Origin: Caldilineaceae bacterium
Lineage (GTDB): Bacteria; Chloroflexota; Anaerolineae; Caldilineales; Caldilineaceae
Assembly (NCBI GenBank): GCA_022821585.1
Contig: JAJEDI010000075.1
Coordinates: forward strand, 62,001-126,000
DNA length: 64,000 nt
Direction: 5' to 3'
The notes beneath the pieces are model-generated. The model ran no database searches, had not been told where the DNA came from, and worked only from the letters and a program-made list of their open reading frames with translations. Position 1 is the first letter of the stretch, and each line of letters opens with the position of its first letter. Below are positions 1 through 7,748 of the stretch, one piece after another. Both the position numbers and the translations under genes were made by a program.

Positions 1-700
1 CCTGCTCGGCGACGTAGACGAACTGGTCGGGGCTGCAGTAGACGTCGCCCGGCCGGTGTACGTCTTCGAACATGGTGATGTAGTTGCCGTCGCGATCGAA
101 GAGCTGGATGCGGTTGGCCTCGCGGTCGCAGATGAGGACGCGGCCCTGCGTGTCGATGCCGATATTGTGCACTAGCGCGAACTGGCCCGGCTCGAGGCCG
201 GAGGTCCCCCAGGAGACTTCCAGCTCACCTTCCGCTGAGAAGCGGTGGACCTGGCGGTTGCCGTAGCCGTCGGCGGCGAAGATGCTGCCGTCGTGGGCGG
301 TGGCCACGCCGGCGGGCATGTTGAAGGGCGGGTCCAGTGAGGTGCCGTAAGGTGTAACGGTCATCATGGCCCAGCCGCGTCTGCCCAGTTCAAGCAGCTT
401 CTCACCGTGCTGCGTGTGCTTGGTGACGACGTGCTCCTGGCGGTCGGTGACCCAGACATAGTCGTCGGCGTCGATGAAGATGCCGTGCGGTTCGGTGAAT
501 TCGTTTTCACCCCAGGAGGTGACGAATTTCCCGGTGTCGGCCTCAAAGGCGACGACGGGGTGTTTGTGGCGGCAGAAGACAAAGACGCGATCGCGTGAAT
601 CGACGGCCAGATCGGGCACCGAGCCGAGCGACCAGCCTTCGGGCAGCGTCGGCCAGGAGTCGTCCAATTCGTAGCGGAAGTCGCCGTATCCGACTGTCAT
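1..700 (-). CDS. NHL-repeat beta-propeller protein, lyase-like (3' end outside window)
   Basis: The protein reads inward from an ATG at 698-700, with GGGAGGACC just upstream as SD, and runs off the left edge after about 233 residues. It has repeated propeller strands of the NHL type, for example 'PHGIFIDADDYVWVTDR', 'PAGVATAHDGSIFAADGYGN' and 'VHNIGIDTQGRVLICDR', each a buried strand followed by D-x-x-x-R/N. This pattern resembles the peptidyl-alpha-hydroxyglycine alpha-amidating-lyase-like propellers common in environmental bacteria, but no catalytic role can be shown here. No signal peptide is visible. It is the first gene in a minus-strand direction that includes the PhyH gene at 902-1771 upstream. 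The fold call is firm, the enzymatic name is not. Confidence 0.8.
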   Translation of the reverse strand, partial: MTVGYGDFRYELDDSWPTLPEGWSLGSVPDLAVDSRDRVFVFCRHKHPVVAFEADTGKFVTSWGENEFTEPHGIFIDADDYVWVTDRQEHVVTKHTQHGEKLLELGRRGWAMMTVTPYGTSLDPPFNMPAGVATAHDGSIFAADGYGNRQVHRFSAEGELEVSWGTSGLEPGQFALVHNIGIDTQGRVLICDREANRIQLFDRDGNYITMFEDVHRPGDVYCSPDQFVYVAEQ

Positions 701-833
701 GATCTTTGGTCCTCCCTTGTTGGCTCGCGGTCGCGTGCAAGTTCTGGCGCCAGGTACCTGTGAGTCTTCCCCGTAGTGCCAGTGAAATGCACCTTCACTT
801 CTTTCTTCTGCTGGGGAGTTTGGGACTATGTTT

Positions 834-851
834 AGCGGACACAGGTCCGCT
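834..851. other. Small perfect hairpin between PhyH and NHL genes
   Basis: AGCGGAC-acag-GTCCGCT is a 7-bp perfect stem with a 4-nt loop in the 201-bp gap at 701-901. It lacks a T-run on either strand, so it is at best a weak terminator or an RNA-stabilising hairpin for the upstream PhyH transcript. Nothing else is recognisable in the gap. Confidence 0.4.
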
Positions 852-901
852 GTTCAAGGTTATATCTCGCGGCAAGTTGCCACGACAATGGCGGCAAACG
901 C

Positions 902-1771
902 CTAGCCAGCGGCAGCCGCCTCAGGCCAGCGCAGGCGCTCGTCGGGCGTCCGATTCTGCTGCATCGGCTCGACGGTGCCCTGGTAGTCGGGGATGAGGGG
1001 CTCGATTTTGGCGAGCGCGTCCGGCGGCCAGTCGGCGTGCTGTCTGTGCATGAAGTCGTGGATCCAACTCTGCGTCGGTTCCAGAAGGTCGGAGTAGAAG
1101 GGGTGAAACCAGATGGTGATTACAGTACGTTTTTCGTCTGAGAGGTTGGCGTGGGCCGAGTGGAACATGCGCGCGTCGCCGACCACAACGTCGCCGGCTT
1201 TGACGGGTACGTCGACCTCGCCGGGATAGTCGCGGAAACGGGGGTCGTCGGGGTCGTCGATGCGGTTGATCTCGCGTGTGTGGGCCTCGCCCTTGTCGTG
1301 GAGGAGGTGGCGATGGCGGTGGGTGCCTGGGAGAAGGCGCAGGCAGCCGTTATGGCGGGTGGTGTCCTCCAGGTAGTACATCAGGAAGATCATGGGCGGG
1401 CTGTCGCTGTAGGCGCGCGGGTCCTGCCACATCAGGCAGTCCTGGTGCCAGTAGAGGCGGGGTCCGCCCGGCGGCTTGCTGATGATGACCGCTTTCCAGA
1501 ACTTGATGTCCTTGAGACCCATGCGGTCGAGCTCGGCAAGGGCGCGGGGGTTGCCGATCAGATCGGCCAGCTCAGGGTAGTCGTTGGAGTCGATCAGGCT
1601 GCCGGGCGACTTTGTTCTAACCAGCCGTTCGGGGTCCACCTCGGCCAGGGCCTTGTCAACGCAGGCCCGCGTATGGTTCAGGAGCCACTCGTCGGCTACG
1701 TTCTCGATGATGCAGAAGCCGTTCTGCTTGAGTTCGGCCATGCGCGCTTCGGGAGTCTTGTTGGCAGTCAT
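902..1771 (-). CDS. Phytanoyl-CoA dioxygenase (PhyH) family protein
   Basis: This 289-aa protein is a probable Fe(II)/2-oxoglutarate-dependent oxygenase. The double-stranded beta-helix ligands are visible: the H-x-D pair in 'YWHQD' (H109, D111), the distal His in 'MFHSAHAN' (about H204), and a following Arg in 'EKRTVI' that would hold 2-oxoglutarate. The length is usual for bacterial PhyH proteins. The ATG at 1771 is preceded by AAGGAGA. It is cytosolic, with no leader. The FGE-like fusion gene lies 61 bp upstream and the NHL propeller downstream, all on the minus strand. The substrate is unknown. PhyH relatives include phytanoyl-CoA and ectoine hydroxylases, but nothing points to either. Two more PhyH genes lie at 36539 and 62029. 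Confidence 0.88.
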   Translation of the reverse strand: MTANKTPEARMAELKQNGFCIIENVADEWLLNHTRACVDKALAEVDPERLVRTKSPGSLIDSNDYPELADLIGNPRALAELDRMGLKDIKFWKAVIISKPPGGPRLYWHQDCLMWQDPRAYSDSPPMIFLMYYLEDTTRHNGCLRLLPGTHRHRHLLHDKGEAHTREINRIDDPDDPRFRDYPGEVDVPVKAGDVVVGDARMFHSAHANLSDEKRTVITIWFHPFYSDLLEPTQSWIHDFMHRQHADWPPDALAKIEPLIPDYQGTVEPMQQNRTPDERLRWPEAAAAG

Positions 1772-1832
1772 CTGTTCTCCTTGCGAGAAATGGGAACTAC
1801 AAGAGCCGGCCTACTTCAGTACCTAGGGCTCG

Positions 1833-3995
1833 CTATTCGGTGGGGGCAACGTCCTTGACGCAGCGGAAACCGACCGTGCCGCAGCGGTCCAAACCGGGGT
1901 ACATGAGCAGTATCTTTTCGTGGCAGTCGTTGGGCTGCGCGCCGCTGGCGTTGTACCAGATGCTGCCCTCTACCTTGAGGTAGCTGCCTCCGCGAATGAT
2001 GGCGTAGCGGGTGTGGCCGTCGTCGCGTTCGCTTTCGGTCCACTCCCAGACGTTGCCGGCCATGTCGAGGCAGCCGACGTGGCTGGCGCTGCCGGGGAAC
2101 TGGTCTACCGGCGTCGTGTCGTCGCTGCCGCTGTTGCATAACTCTGGGTCGAAGCCGTCGCCCCAGGGCCAGACGGCAAATCCTGCAGCATTTTGCCACT
2201 CTTCCTCGAGGGGCAGCCGTTTGCCGGCCCAGTTCGCGTAGGCGCGGGCATCATCCAGGTCCACCCAGATGACCGGGTGCCTCTCCTTGCCTGGAGGCGG
2301 CGACCATTTCCAGGGCTCCTGCTCGCTGCCGGCGGGCTTGTGCCAGTGGCGCAAGAAGTTGGTGAGATCGCGCGGCAGGTAGCGGGACTGTTCGAGGAAG
2401 TCAAGGTAGGAGGCGTTGGTAACCTCGGTGCGATCGATCCAGTACTCGGGAAGGTCGATGAATCGCCGGGGATGATACTTGTCCCAGAGCTGGTCGATCT
2501 TGTCGTAGCATGCCCCCTCCATCACCGTCCGGTTGTTGTGGCGCACACCGAAGTTGAAGGTGCCCGCGGTTACGCGGCACATCTCCTCCGGCTCTTCTCC
2601 TGCGGCCACCGGAGCGGAAGGCGCGACCGGACGCAGTGCCAGGTCGGCGAGGGTTAGCCGTTTGCGGTCGATGCCGACAGCGCCGTCACCTGCGGGCTCC
2701 CCCTGGCCGGCGCCCAGGTCGACCGCAACGCCCTCGGGCGCCGAGACGATGCATCCTGCCTCGCCGCTGGACATGGAAAGCGCAAGCAGGTGCGCGTCTC
2801 CTTGCTGAACTGGCTCGATTTCGACTCCGTTCCAGAGGTCGTAGTGGCGCATAGAGTGCCCGTCGGGCGAAACTGCCGGCGTCTTCAGCACGGGGCCGTT
2901 GACCGCAGCGCCCGAGTCGTTGATCAGCGTGTGCATGGTTGTATCACCGCTGTGCCAGCGGTGCGCGTAAACGCCCTCTACTTCCGTGGCCACGTAGGGT
3001 TGCCAGTCCCGGTCCTGGAATGCAGCCGAGAACTGGCGCAGCAGCCGCACGCAGCGCCGCAGGAGGACGCGATCCGATTCGGGCCAGGGGTTCCACCAGC
3101 CAAAGATATTCTCCCAAACGACTTGGCCGCAACCATGAAAAAACGCCTTCTGGATGATATCGCTGTGTTCGTCAGCGTTGCGGTCAATGGCGCGAAAAGA
3201 GAAGCGCGGCTCCACCCAACGGATGGTCATCAGGTCAGGGGGGACAACCGTATTCCACTGCAGCCAGCTGCCCGCAATCGAGGAGAGGGCTTCTATGGGT
3301 GGCAACGATTCCGGGTTGAACACAATGTTGGCGTTGGCCCTCTCCATCGGCTCCAGGAATCCCGGGTCGTCGGAGGCCATCGTATCCAGGAAGACGCCGT
3401 CGGCGCCGATCTCCTTGATCACGGCCCCTAAGGCTTCGGCGTCGGGCACTGCGGGCGCGTTCGTGTCGGGAAATCTGCCGCGGTAACCCCTTTTGTCGGT
3501 ATAGGGCGGCGCGCCCGGCTCGCGGCGCGTGCCGATGTCCCAGGGGTTGTAGTTGACGAAGACGCGCACGCCGCGGGCATGGGCGCGGTCAACGACCGCG
3601 CGCAGCCCCTGCAAGCCGCCCGGCATGTCGCGGTAGTAGTCGATCTGGTTGCGGTCATCGATGCCAAGGCGGGGGTAGGACTGCCAGAGGAGAATGATGT
3701 CGTAGCCGCCGAACTCGCGCTCGCCGTCGTCGAGGATTTCGTCGATACGGTAGCGCCCGGCCTCGCGGTCGTAGAAGGCGGTATCGTACATGAAGAGGAA
3801 GGCCTCTGTGTAGGCGCTTCGGTACCATTCGATACCCTGGCGGGAGAAGAGATCCAGATCGAGCGAGTCGCGCAGGGCATTCCGAATCCGGTCCAGCTCG
3901 GCGGCCTCCTCTTCGTCGCGCCCGATGTGTGCCGAGAAGTCGTTCTGAAAGTTGGCGGCAAATGATGCGAGGCGATCGGATTCAGTTGGATTCAT
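1833..3995 (-). CDS. Glycosidase-like TIM-barrel domain fused to an FGE/SUMF1-like domain
   Basis: This 720-aa two-domain protein begins at ATG 3995; AGGAGG lies just upstream and an alternative GTG is one codon earlier. Residues about 50-350 look like a (beta/alpha)8 glycosidase-like domain ('GVRVFVNYNPWDIG', 'GADGVFLDT', 'VWENIFGWWNPW'). A beta-rich linker follows, and residues about 474-718 match the formylglycine-generating-enzyme/sulfatase-modifying fold ('YWIDRTEVTNASY', 'WAGKRLP', 'GNVWEWTES', 'RGGSYLK', 'VGFRCV'). True FGE has two catalytic Cys five residues apart after the GGS motif; here those positions are Lys and Ile (about 674 and 679). Sulfatase activation is therefore unlikely, and carbohydrate binding or another oxidation is possible. 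No sulfatase gene is nearby. The D-2-hydroxyacid dehydrogenase ends 38 bp upstream. Confidence 0.8.
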   Translation of the reverse strand: MNPTESDRLASFAANFQNDFSAHIGRDEEEAAELDRIRNALRDSLDLDLFSRQGIEWYRSAYTEAFLFMYDTAFYDREAGRYRIDEILDDGEREFGGYDIILLWQSYPRLGIDDRNQIDYYRDMPGGLQGLRAVVDRAHARGVRVFVNYNPWDIGTRREPGAPPYTDKRGYRGRFPDTNAPAVPDAEALGAVIKEIGADGVFLDTMASDDPGFLEPMERANANIVFNPESLPPIEALSSIAGSWLQWNTVVPPDLMTIRWVEPRFSFRAIDRNADEHSDIIQKAFFHGCGQVVWENIFGWWNPWPESDRVLLRRCVRLLRQFSAAFQDRDWQPYVATEVEGVYAHRWHSGDTTMHTLINDSGAAVNGPVLKTPAVSPDGHSMRHYDLWNGVEIEPVQQGDAHLLALSMSSGEAGCIVSAPEGVAVDLGAGQGEPAGDGAVGIDRKRLTLADLALRPVAPSAPVAAGEEPEEMCRVTAGTFNFGVRHNNRTVMEGACYDKIDQLWDKYHPRRFIDLPEYWIDRTEVTNASYLDFLEQSRYLPRDLTNFLRHWHKPAGSEQEPWKWSPPPGKERHPVIWVDLDDARAYANWAGKRLPLEEEWQNAAGFAVWPWGDGFDPELCNSGSDDTTPVDQFPGSASHVGCLDMAGNVWEWTESERDDGHTRYAIIRGGSYLKVEGSIWYNASGAQPNDCHEKILLMYPGLDRCGTVGFRCVKDVAPTE

Positions 3996-4033
3996 CACTC
4001 CTCCTGTTCGCGGCCCGATGAGGCCGCAAGCCG

Positions 4034-5038
4034 TTATGGGCGTGGTCTGAATCGCGCGATCTGATCGTCGACCCAGGCCAGGTTGGCGTCTTTGGTGCGG
4101 CCGGCATTGTGTGGCGTGTGGACGACGTTGTGCCGCCCAAGCAAGGGGGAGTCCAACGCCACGGGCTCGAAGTCGAAGACATCGGCGGCCAGCGCCAGCT
4201 CATCTTTGAGGACGCGGCGATAGAGCGCCTCGGTGTCGCAGATGAGGGCCCGCGTCACCTGAACGACCAGGCATCCGTTCGGCAAGGCGTCAATAAGATC
4301 CTTGCCGACCAACCCGTAGGTATCCTCTTTCAAAGGAAGCATCGGCGCGAAGATCTCGGCATCGTTTACAAGCTCGGGCAGATGAAAGCAACGCTTTGCA
4401 CCGGCGGCGGCAAAGGTTGCGTCGGGGGCGAATGGGTCCCAGATGGCAACATCTGCGCCCATGGCCGTGCACCAGGAGGCGTAGCGGGCGCCAATGTTGC
4501 CGGCGCCGACAACGCGCACCCGTTTGCCGGCGAGCGTGCCGTTGGCAAAGCGCGAATCATCGCAATACTGAACGCCTTTTGCGCCCGGTTTGCCCACTTC
4601 CGGCCTGTGTTTCCAGGGTTCAAGGCTTCCGATCATCGCGGTGTGAGACTGGGGAATGCGGCGCAGCCCGCAGAGGGTCAGGCAGAGTCCGTACTCGGCC
4701 ACCGACTGCCCCCAGTAGATGTCGACGCGGTGGGGAATGATTTGAACGCCGCGGGACGCCGCTATGTCGAGGCCATCTCTAGGATGATCGCCGTGGGAAC
4801 TGTGGAAGCACTCTTCAAGGGCGGTAAAGGGGGTCAGGTCATCGCTGCCGGCAGGGAGGCCGAGGAGGACGAGCCGCTGCACCGCGGCGGGGTCGGGCAC
4901 CAACTGCGGCGCACGCGCCACCGGCTCCAGCGTACGGTAGAGTTCGCAACAGTCGCTGTGCCAGCGTTTGTGCCAGTAGTCTGCAGCAAACGGCCATACG
5001 GCGTCAAAACGTTCATGGACGCAGATTACCGATCTCAT
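4034..5038 (-). CDS. D-isomer-specific 2-hydroxyacid dehydrogenase family protein
   Basis: This 334-aa protein should reduce or oxidise 2-keto/2-hydroxy acids with NAD(P). The Rossmann motif 'GAGNIG' sits near residue 178. The catalytic region carries Arg in 'VTRALICD', Glu in 'FEPVALD' and His in 'TPHNAG'. The normally invariant Gly after the catalytic Arg is Ala, which is mildly unusual. No SD is obvious before ATG 5038. The gene heads the minus-strand group running to the left edge, and the repeat-filled region 5039-6060 lies upstream. It is only distantly similar to the two dehydrogenases at 23300 and 24360. The substrate cannot be deduced. Confidence 0.85.
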   Translation of the reverse strand: MRSVICVHERFDAVWPFAADYWHKRWHSDCCELYRTLEPVARAPQLVPDPAAVQRLVLLGLPAGSDDLTPFTALEECFHSSHGDHPRDGLDIAASRGVQIIPHRVDIYWGQSVAEYGLCLTLCGLRRIPQSHTAMIGSLEPWKHRPEVGKPGAKGVQYCDDSRFANGTLAGKRVRVVGAGNIGARYASWCTAMGADVAIWDPFAPDATFAAAGAKRCFHLPELVNDAEIFAPMLPLKEDTYGLVGKDLIDALPNGCLVVQVTRALICDTEALYRRVLKDELALAADVFDFEPVALDSPLLGRHNVVHTPHNAGRTKDANLAWVDDQIARFRPRP

Positions 5039-5226
5039 AGGTGTGTCATTTCGGGTGTGCTCACAAGCTGCGGGGTTGGATGTCTTTCTTCGTTGGCATG
5101 ATAAATGCTATTGGGTTCGCTGTCCAATCTTTCCAGAACCTACATGGTCACGGTCATTACCAGGAGATCGCGGTTCGCGTTCGGTCGCAAGGGCACACGG
5201 TGGAATGACGGCACTAAGTGGGCGGG

Positions 5227-5297
5227 GCATGTTGTTGAAGGGGGGCGTTGCGGGGGGACTCCCCCCGCACAAGGGAGGGCCGAAGGCCCGACCGTCC
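5227..5297 (+). repeat. GC-rich palindromic intergenic element, copy 1
   Basis: This is one copy of a roughly 65-bp element with the core 'GGGGGCGTTGCGGGGG', a GC hairpin, then 'CACAAGGGAGGGCCGA' and a second hairpin GGCC..GGCCC ending in 'GACCGTCC'. Three further copies are at 5677, 22876 and 35742 (inverted). It is followed by a purine-rich tail 'AAATGCGAGGAGAGAG' that also follows the copy at 35742. It lies in the divergent gap between the genes starting at 5038 and 6061. Confidence 0.85.
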
Positions 5298-5420
5298 AAA
5301 TGCGAGGAGAGAGCGGAGAGGAGTGAGGAGAGAGAGGAAGACGCCTTGGCTCGCGCCAATATGGAGCGCGAGCTGGCCAAGGTTTGGTCGTTTGAGACCC
5401 AAAAAGCAGACATTGGCAAC

Positions 5421-5684
5421 GGGTGTATCCCAGCTTTGGGGTGGGAACAGTCTGGCGGGGAATCGGCGCCAGCGGTTGCTGGCGTTGTTTACCGTCTTTG
5501 GGCGAGACGCAGTGCAGGCGCCAGGTCTGACCGTACGGTGGAGTCCGTCAGTTGGGGAGGGTGCGAGGGCAGGCTCAAGGCCGGCACCTACGGGGATCTG
5601 ATGGGACTGGCGGGACGTGGTCGGGCTGGACACCTTCGATTAGGCACCTGTTCGAATATCGCCACCAGGTCGAAGAGGCACGGC
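5421..5684 (+). repeat. Long intergenic repeat block, copy 1
   Basis: The block begins with the motif GGGTGTATCCCA and runs for about 265 bases that align without gaps to 22619-22883. Long identical runs include 'TTGTTTACCGTCTTTGGG', 'GTTGGGGAGGGTGCGAGG' and 'CTACGGGGATCTGATGGG'. Open frames exist across it, but substitutions between the copies change the encoded residues freely in every frame I compared. It is therefore more likely a non-coding repeat, a mobile-element relic or a structured RNA. A palindromic element follows directly. Confidence 0.8.
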
Positions 5685-5795
5685 AAGGTTTAGGGGGGGC
5701 GTTGCGGGGGCGGTGCCCCCGCACAAGGGAGGGCCGAATAGGCCCGACCGCCCAACTGCAGTGGTCAGTGGTTAGTGGTCAGTTGTCAGAGACGG
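5677..5795 (+). repeat. GC-rich palindromic element, copy 2, with AGTGGTCAGT-type tail
   Basis: The core is GGGGGCGTTGCGGGGGC, then GGTGCCCCCGC, then AAGGGAGGGCCGAATAGGCC and CCGCCC. The arms can fold into two adjacent GC hairpins. The element is followed at about 5757-5790 by a degenerate run of short units of the type AGTGGTCAGTGGTTAGTGG. The copy at 22876 has a very similar tail at 22953-22986, so element plus tail form one unit. The remaining sequence to 5899 shows nothing recognisable. Confidence 0.85.
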
Positions 5796-5899
5796 CGCGG
5801 CCCCTGCCTCAGAGTTGAACGCGGACTAGCCCTGGTTCAGTCGCTGCCAGAGGTAAGTGTCAGTTCCCGCCCGCTCTGAACTTCCCTGGTGGCAACAGA

Positions 5900-5928
5900 T
5901 TGACATACAGGACCGGGCAAAATATACT
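5900..5928 (+). promoter_or_regulatory. Sigma-70-type promoter for the sugar ABC operon
   Basis: TTGACA (5900-5905), a 17-bp spacer and TATACT (5923-5928) form a near-consensus promoter. The predicted start is near 5935, leaving a leader of about 125 nt before the GTG start of the binding protein at 6061. No clear operator was recognised. Confidence 0.75.
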
Positions 5929-6060
5929 ATCTCCCCAACACCTTACATCACCTAATATCCAGGCTGTGTCCCCCGGAAAGCCACAGGGCCGACTTTTTTC
6001 ACTTTTTCGCGCCAGGGTGCTGCTGAGCCAGCACCCCACAAAGACCACAGGAGGTCGAAC

Positions 6061-7392
6061 GTGAAGGAAACAAGATTGAGTCGTCGGAATTTCCTGCAGA
6101 TGGCCGGCCTGTCCGCAGCCGGCGTTGCACTGGCCGCATGCGCGGCACCGGTCGCGCCCCAAGAGGCCGCCGGTGATGCGGAAGGCGGGGCTGAACCTCA
6201 GACCGTGCAGTTCTACACGCTGGTGTGGCAGCCGGGCGCGGTCGAGGCCACACAAGCGGCGATCGACAATTGGAATGCCGAGCATGGCAGCCGCATTACC
6301 GCCGAATACATCCAGGGCGGATGGGGCCAGGCGCGTGACTACCTGACCACGTCGATTGCCGGTGGTGTGACGCCCGAAATCGTCCACGGCATTACGGCGT
6401 GGGCGAACGAGTACGGAACGCAGGGCGGTTACCTGGACCTGACCGAGTTGATCAATAACTCAGGGCTGGTGGAATCGACCCATCCCAAGGCGCTTGATGC
6501 GGCCGTCTCCCCCCTGGACGGCAAGATTTTCAGTGTGCCCTGGTGCTGGGAAGTCGGGACGATGTATGTGAATGCGGACCGATTCCACGAAGCAGGATTT
6601 GAACTTCCCTTGGATGGCTGGACCTGGGACGATTTCATTCCGGCTGCCAAGGAGCTCACCAGCCCGCCGGACTATTACGGCCTTGCCGCCAACCTCACGG
6701 CGACACAGACGACCGAGGACATCATCGCCTGGATGTGGCAGACGGGCGCCGAGGTGATGGGTGGATCGGGACAGAACTGGGAGATCGACGTGCAGCCGGC
6801 GCGCGAAGCCCTGCAGTTGTGGCATGACATGCTCTGGGTGGATGACATCCTGTCCCAGGAGAGTTTCGGCGGTTCCAACACATTGGAGGCGTTCGGACTG
6901 GGCATCTATACGATGCGCCAGACCGGCTGCTGGGCCAGACGTATCGTGATGGAGGCCGAGCCGGAGTTCGAGTGGCACATGGTCCCGCTTCCCCATTACA
7001 AGCGCCACGCAAACAGCAGCGAGCCGCAGACCTGGTCAGTTGCCACGGACGCGACTGCCAGAGGCACGGTTGATGCCGCATGGGAAGTCACTCTGTGGCT
7101 ATCCAATGACGAGAATTCCTCGGCCATCGCCTACGGTGACTGGCTCTTCCCGACGAGCATCAAGGCGATGGAGGATCCCCGGTTTACGACGACGGAGCAC
7201 GCCTGGGACGTGGCCCTGCGCGAGGTGGAGCACGGCGTCGGTTACCCCAAGCATCCGGCCTGGGCCGAGTTCGATGACCGTCTGCTGGGACCGAACATCC
7301 AGAAGTATCTGCAGAATGAAATGACGCTCGACGAACTGATCGATCTTCTGGAGGTCGAAGGAACCAAGATTCTGCAGGAGTATCAGGCCTAG
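6061..7392 (+). CDS. Carbohydrate ABC transporter substrate-binding lipoprotein (family 1)
   Basis: This 443-aa extracytoplasmic binding protein captures a sugar or related solute for the two permeases that follow. The N-terminus has a twin-arginine motif ('LSRRNFLQM', R8-R9) and a lipobox 'ALAAC' with Cys27, so it should be Tat-exported and lipid-anchored. The mature part has family-1 features such as 'YTLVWQPGAVEATQAAI' and 'GWTWDDFIPAAKELT'. The start is GTG 6061 with AGGAGGTCGAAC upstream. The promoter at 5900-5928 drives it. Three hairpins separate it from the permease genes, which may let it be made in excess. The ligand is unknown; the downstream kinase suggests a sugar. Confidence 0.92.
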   Translation: MKETRLSRRNFLQMAGLSAAGVALAACAAPVAPQEAAGDAEGGAEPQTVQFYTLVWQPGAVEATQAAIDNWNAEHGSRITAEYIQGGWGQARDYLTTSIAGGVTPEIVHGITAWANEYGTQGGYLDLTELINNSGLVESTHPKALDAAVSPLDGKIFSVPWCWEVGTMYVNADRFHEAGFELPLDGWTWDDFIPAAKELTSPPDYYGLAANLTATQTTEDIIAWMWQTGAEVMGGSGQNWEIDVQPAREALQLWHDMLWVDDILSQESFGGSNTLEAFGLGIYTMRQTGCWARRIVMEAEPEFEWHMVPLPHYKRHANSSEPQTWSVATDATARGTVDAAWEVTLWLSNDENSSAIAYGDWLFPTSIKAMEDPRFTTTEHAWDVALREVEHGVGYPKHPAWAEFDDRLLGPNIQKYLQNEMTLDELIDLLEVEGTKILQEYQA

Positions 7393-7526
7393 GTGGCCGC
7401 CGGCGAGGGGCAGAGATGGATCTGTGCCGGCTCGCTCCCGCGCCGGTGTTTTCTCTAGCCGTTCGCCGCGGCGGTTTTTCCCTTTGCCTGCGCTGATTGG
7501 TCAGGTAACGCTTCGAATCTTCCGAA

Positions 7527-7552
7527 GCCCTGCCCTTGTATGAGGGCAGGGC
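7527..7552 (+). terminator. Hairpin downstream of the binding-protein gene
   Basis: GCCCTGCCCT - tgtatg - AGGGCAGGGC forms a perfect 10-bp stem with a 6-nt loop. It is followed by GCGCCG rather than T's, so it is more an RNA-end protector than a terminator. A shorter stem CTTCG..CGAAG lies just upstream at about 7510-7526. Confidence 0.6.
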
Positions 7553-7561
7553 GCCGTGTGC

Positions 7562-7595
7562 ACAGTAGACAGGGGTTACCCCTGTCTACTGTTTT
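7562..7595 (+). terminator. Strong inverted repeat with short T-run inside the ABC operon
   Basis: ACAGTAGACAGGGGT and its exact complement (7578-7592) are separated by one T and followed by TTTT. This is a strong intrinsic-terminator shape placed between the binding protein and the permeases. Partial read-through would give more binding protein than permease. The rest of the 7393-7748 gap shows no gene. Confidence 0.7.
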
Positions 7596-7748
7596 GAACT
7601 GGAGTCGAAGGCTCTCACAGGTTCATTGTGCAGGCACTATTTGGGCTTGCACCGGTTCCGGCTTGCCGCAAGTCCCGGGTCGCCCTCTTTGACAGTGACC
7701 GCCCTCGCCGCTTGACGGGAGGTCACCGAAGTCTGGTTGGAGGCAAAC

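Noticed and set aside
902..1771. Annotation as a true phytanoyl-CoA hydroxylase
   Set aside because: Only the fold and iron ligands are supported; the bacterial family is much broader than fatty-acid hydroxylation.
1833..3995. Annotation as a sulfatase-activating formylglycine-generating enzyme
   Set aside because: The catalytic Cys pair is missing and no sulfatase is in the window.
5640..5690. T-loop-like sequence GTTCGAATA, considered as a tRNA 3' half
   Set aside because: No acceptor stem, anticodon arm or D-arm can be formed around it, and the homologous copy at 22850 does not preserve it.
5043..5693. Open frame across repeat block copy 1, and its counterpart at 22469-22918 on the minus strand
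   Set aside because: The peptides encoded by the two copies diverge freely at most positions and include the palindromic element, so a protein-coding role is not supported.
5757..5790. Short AGTGGTCAGT-type units considered as a CRISPR-like array
   Set aside because: The units are adjacent, degenerate and without spacers, and no cas genes are present.
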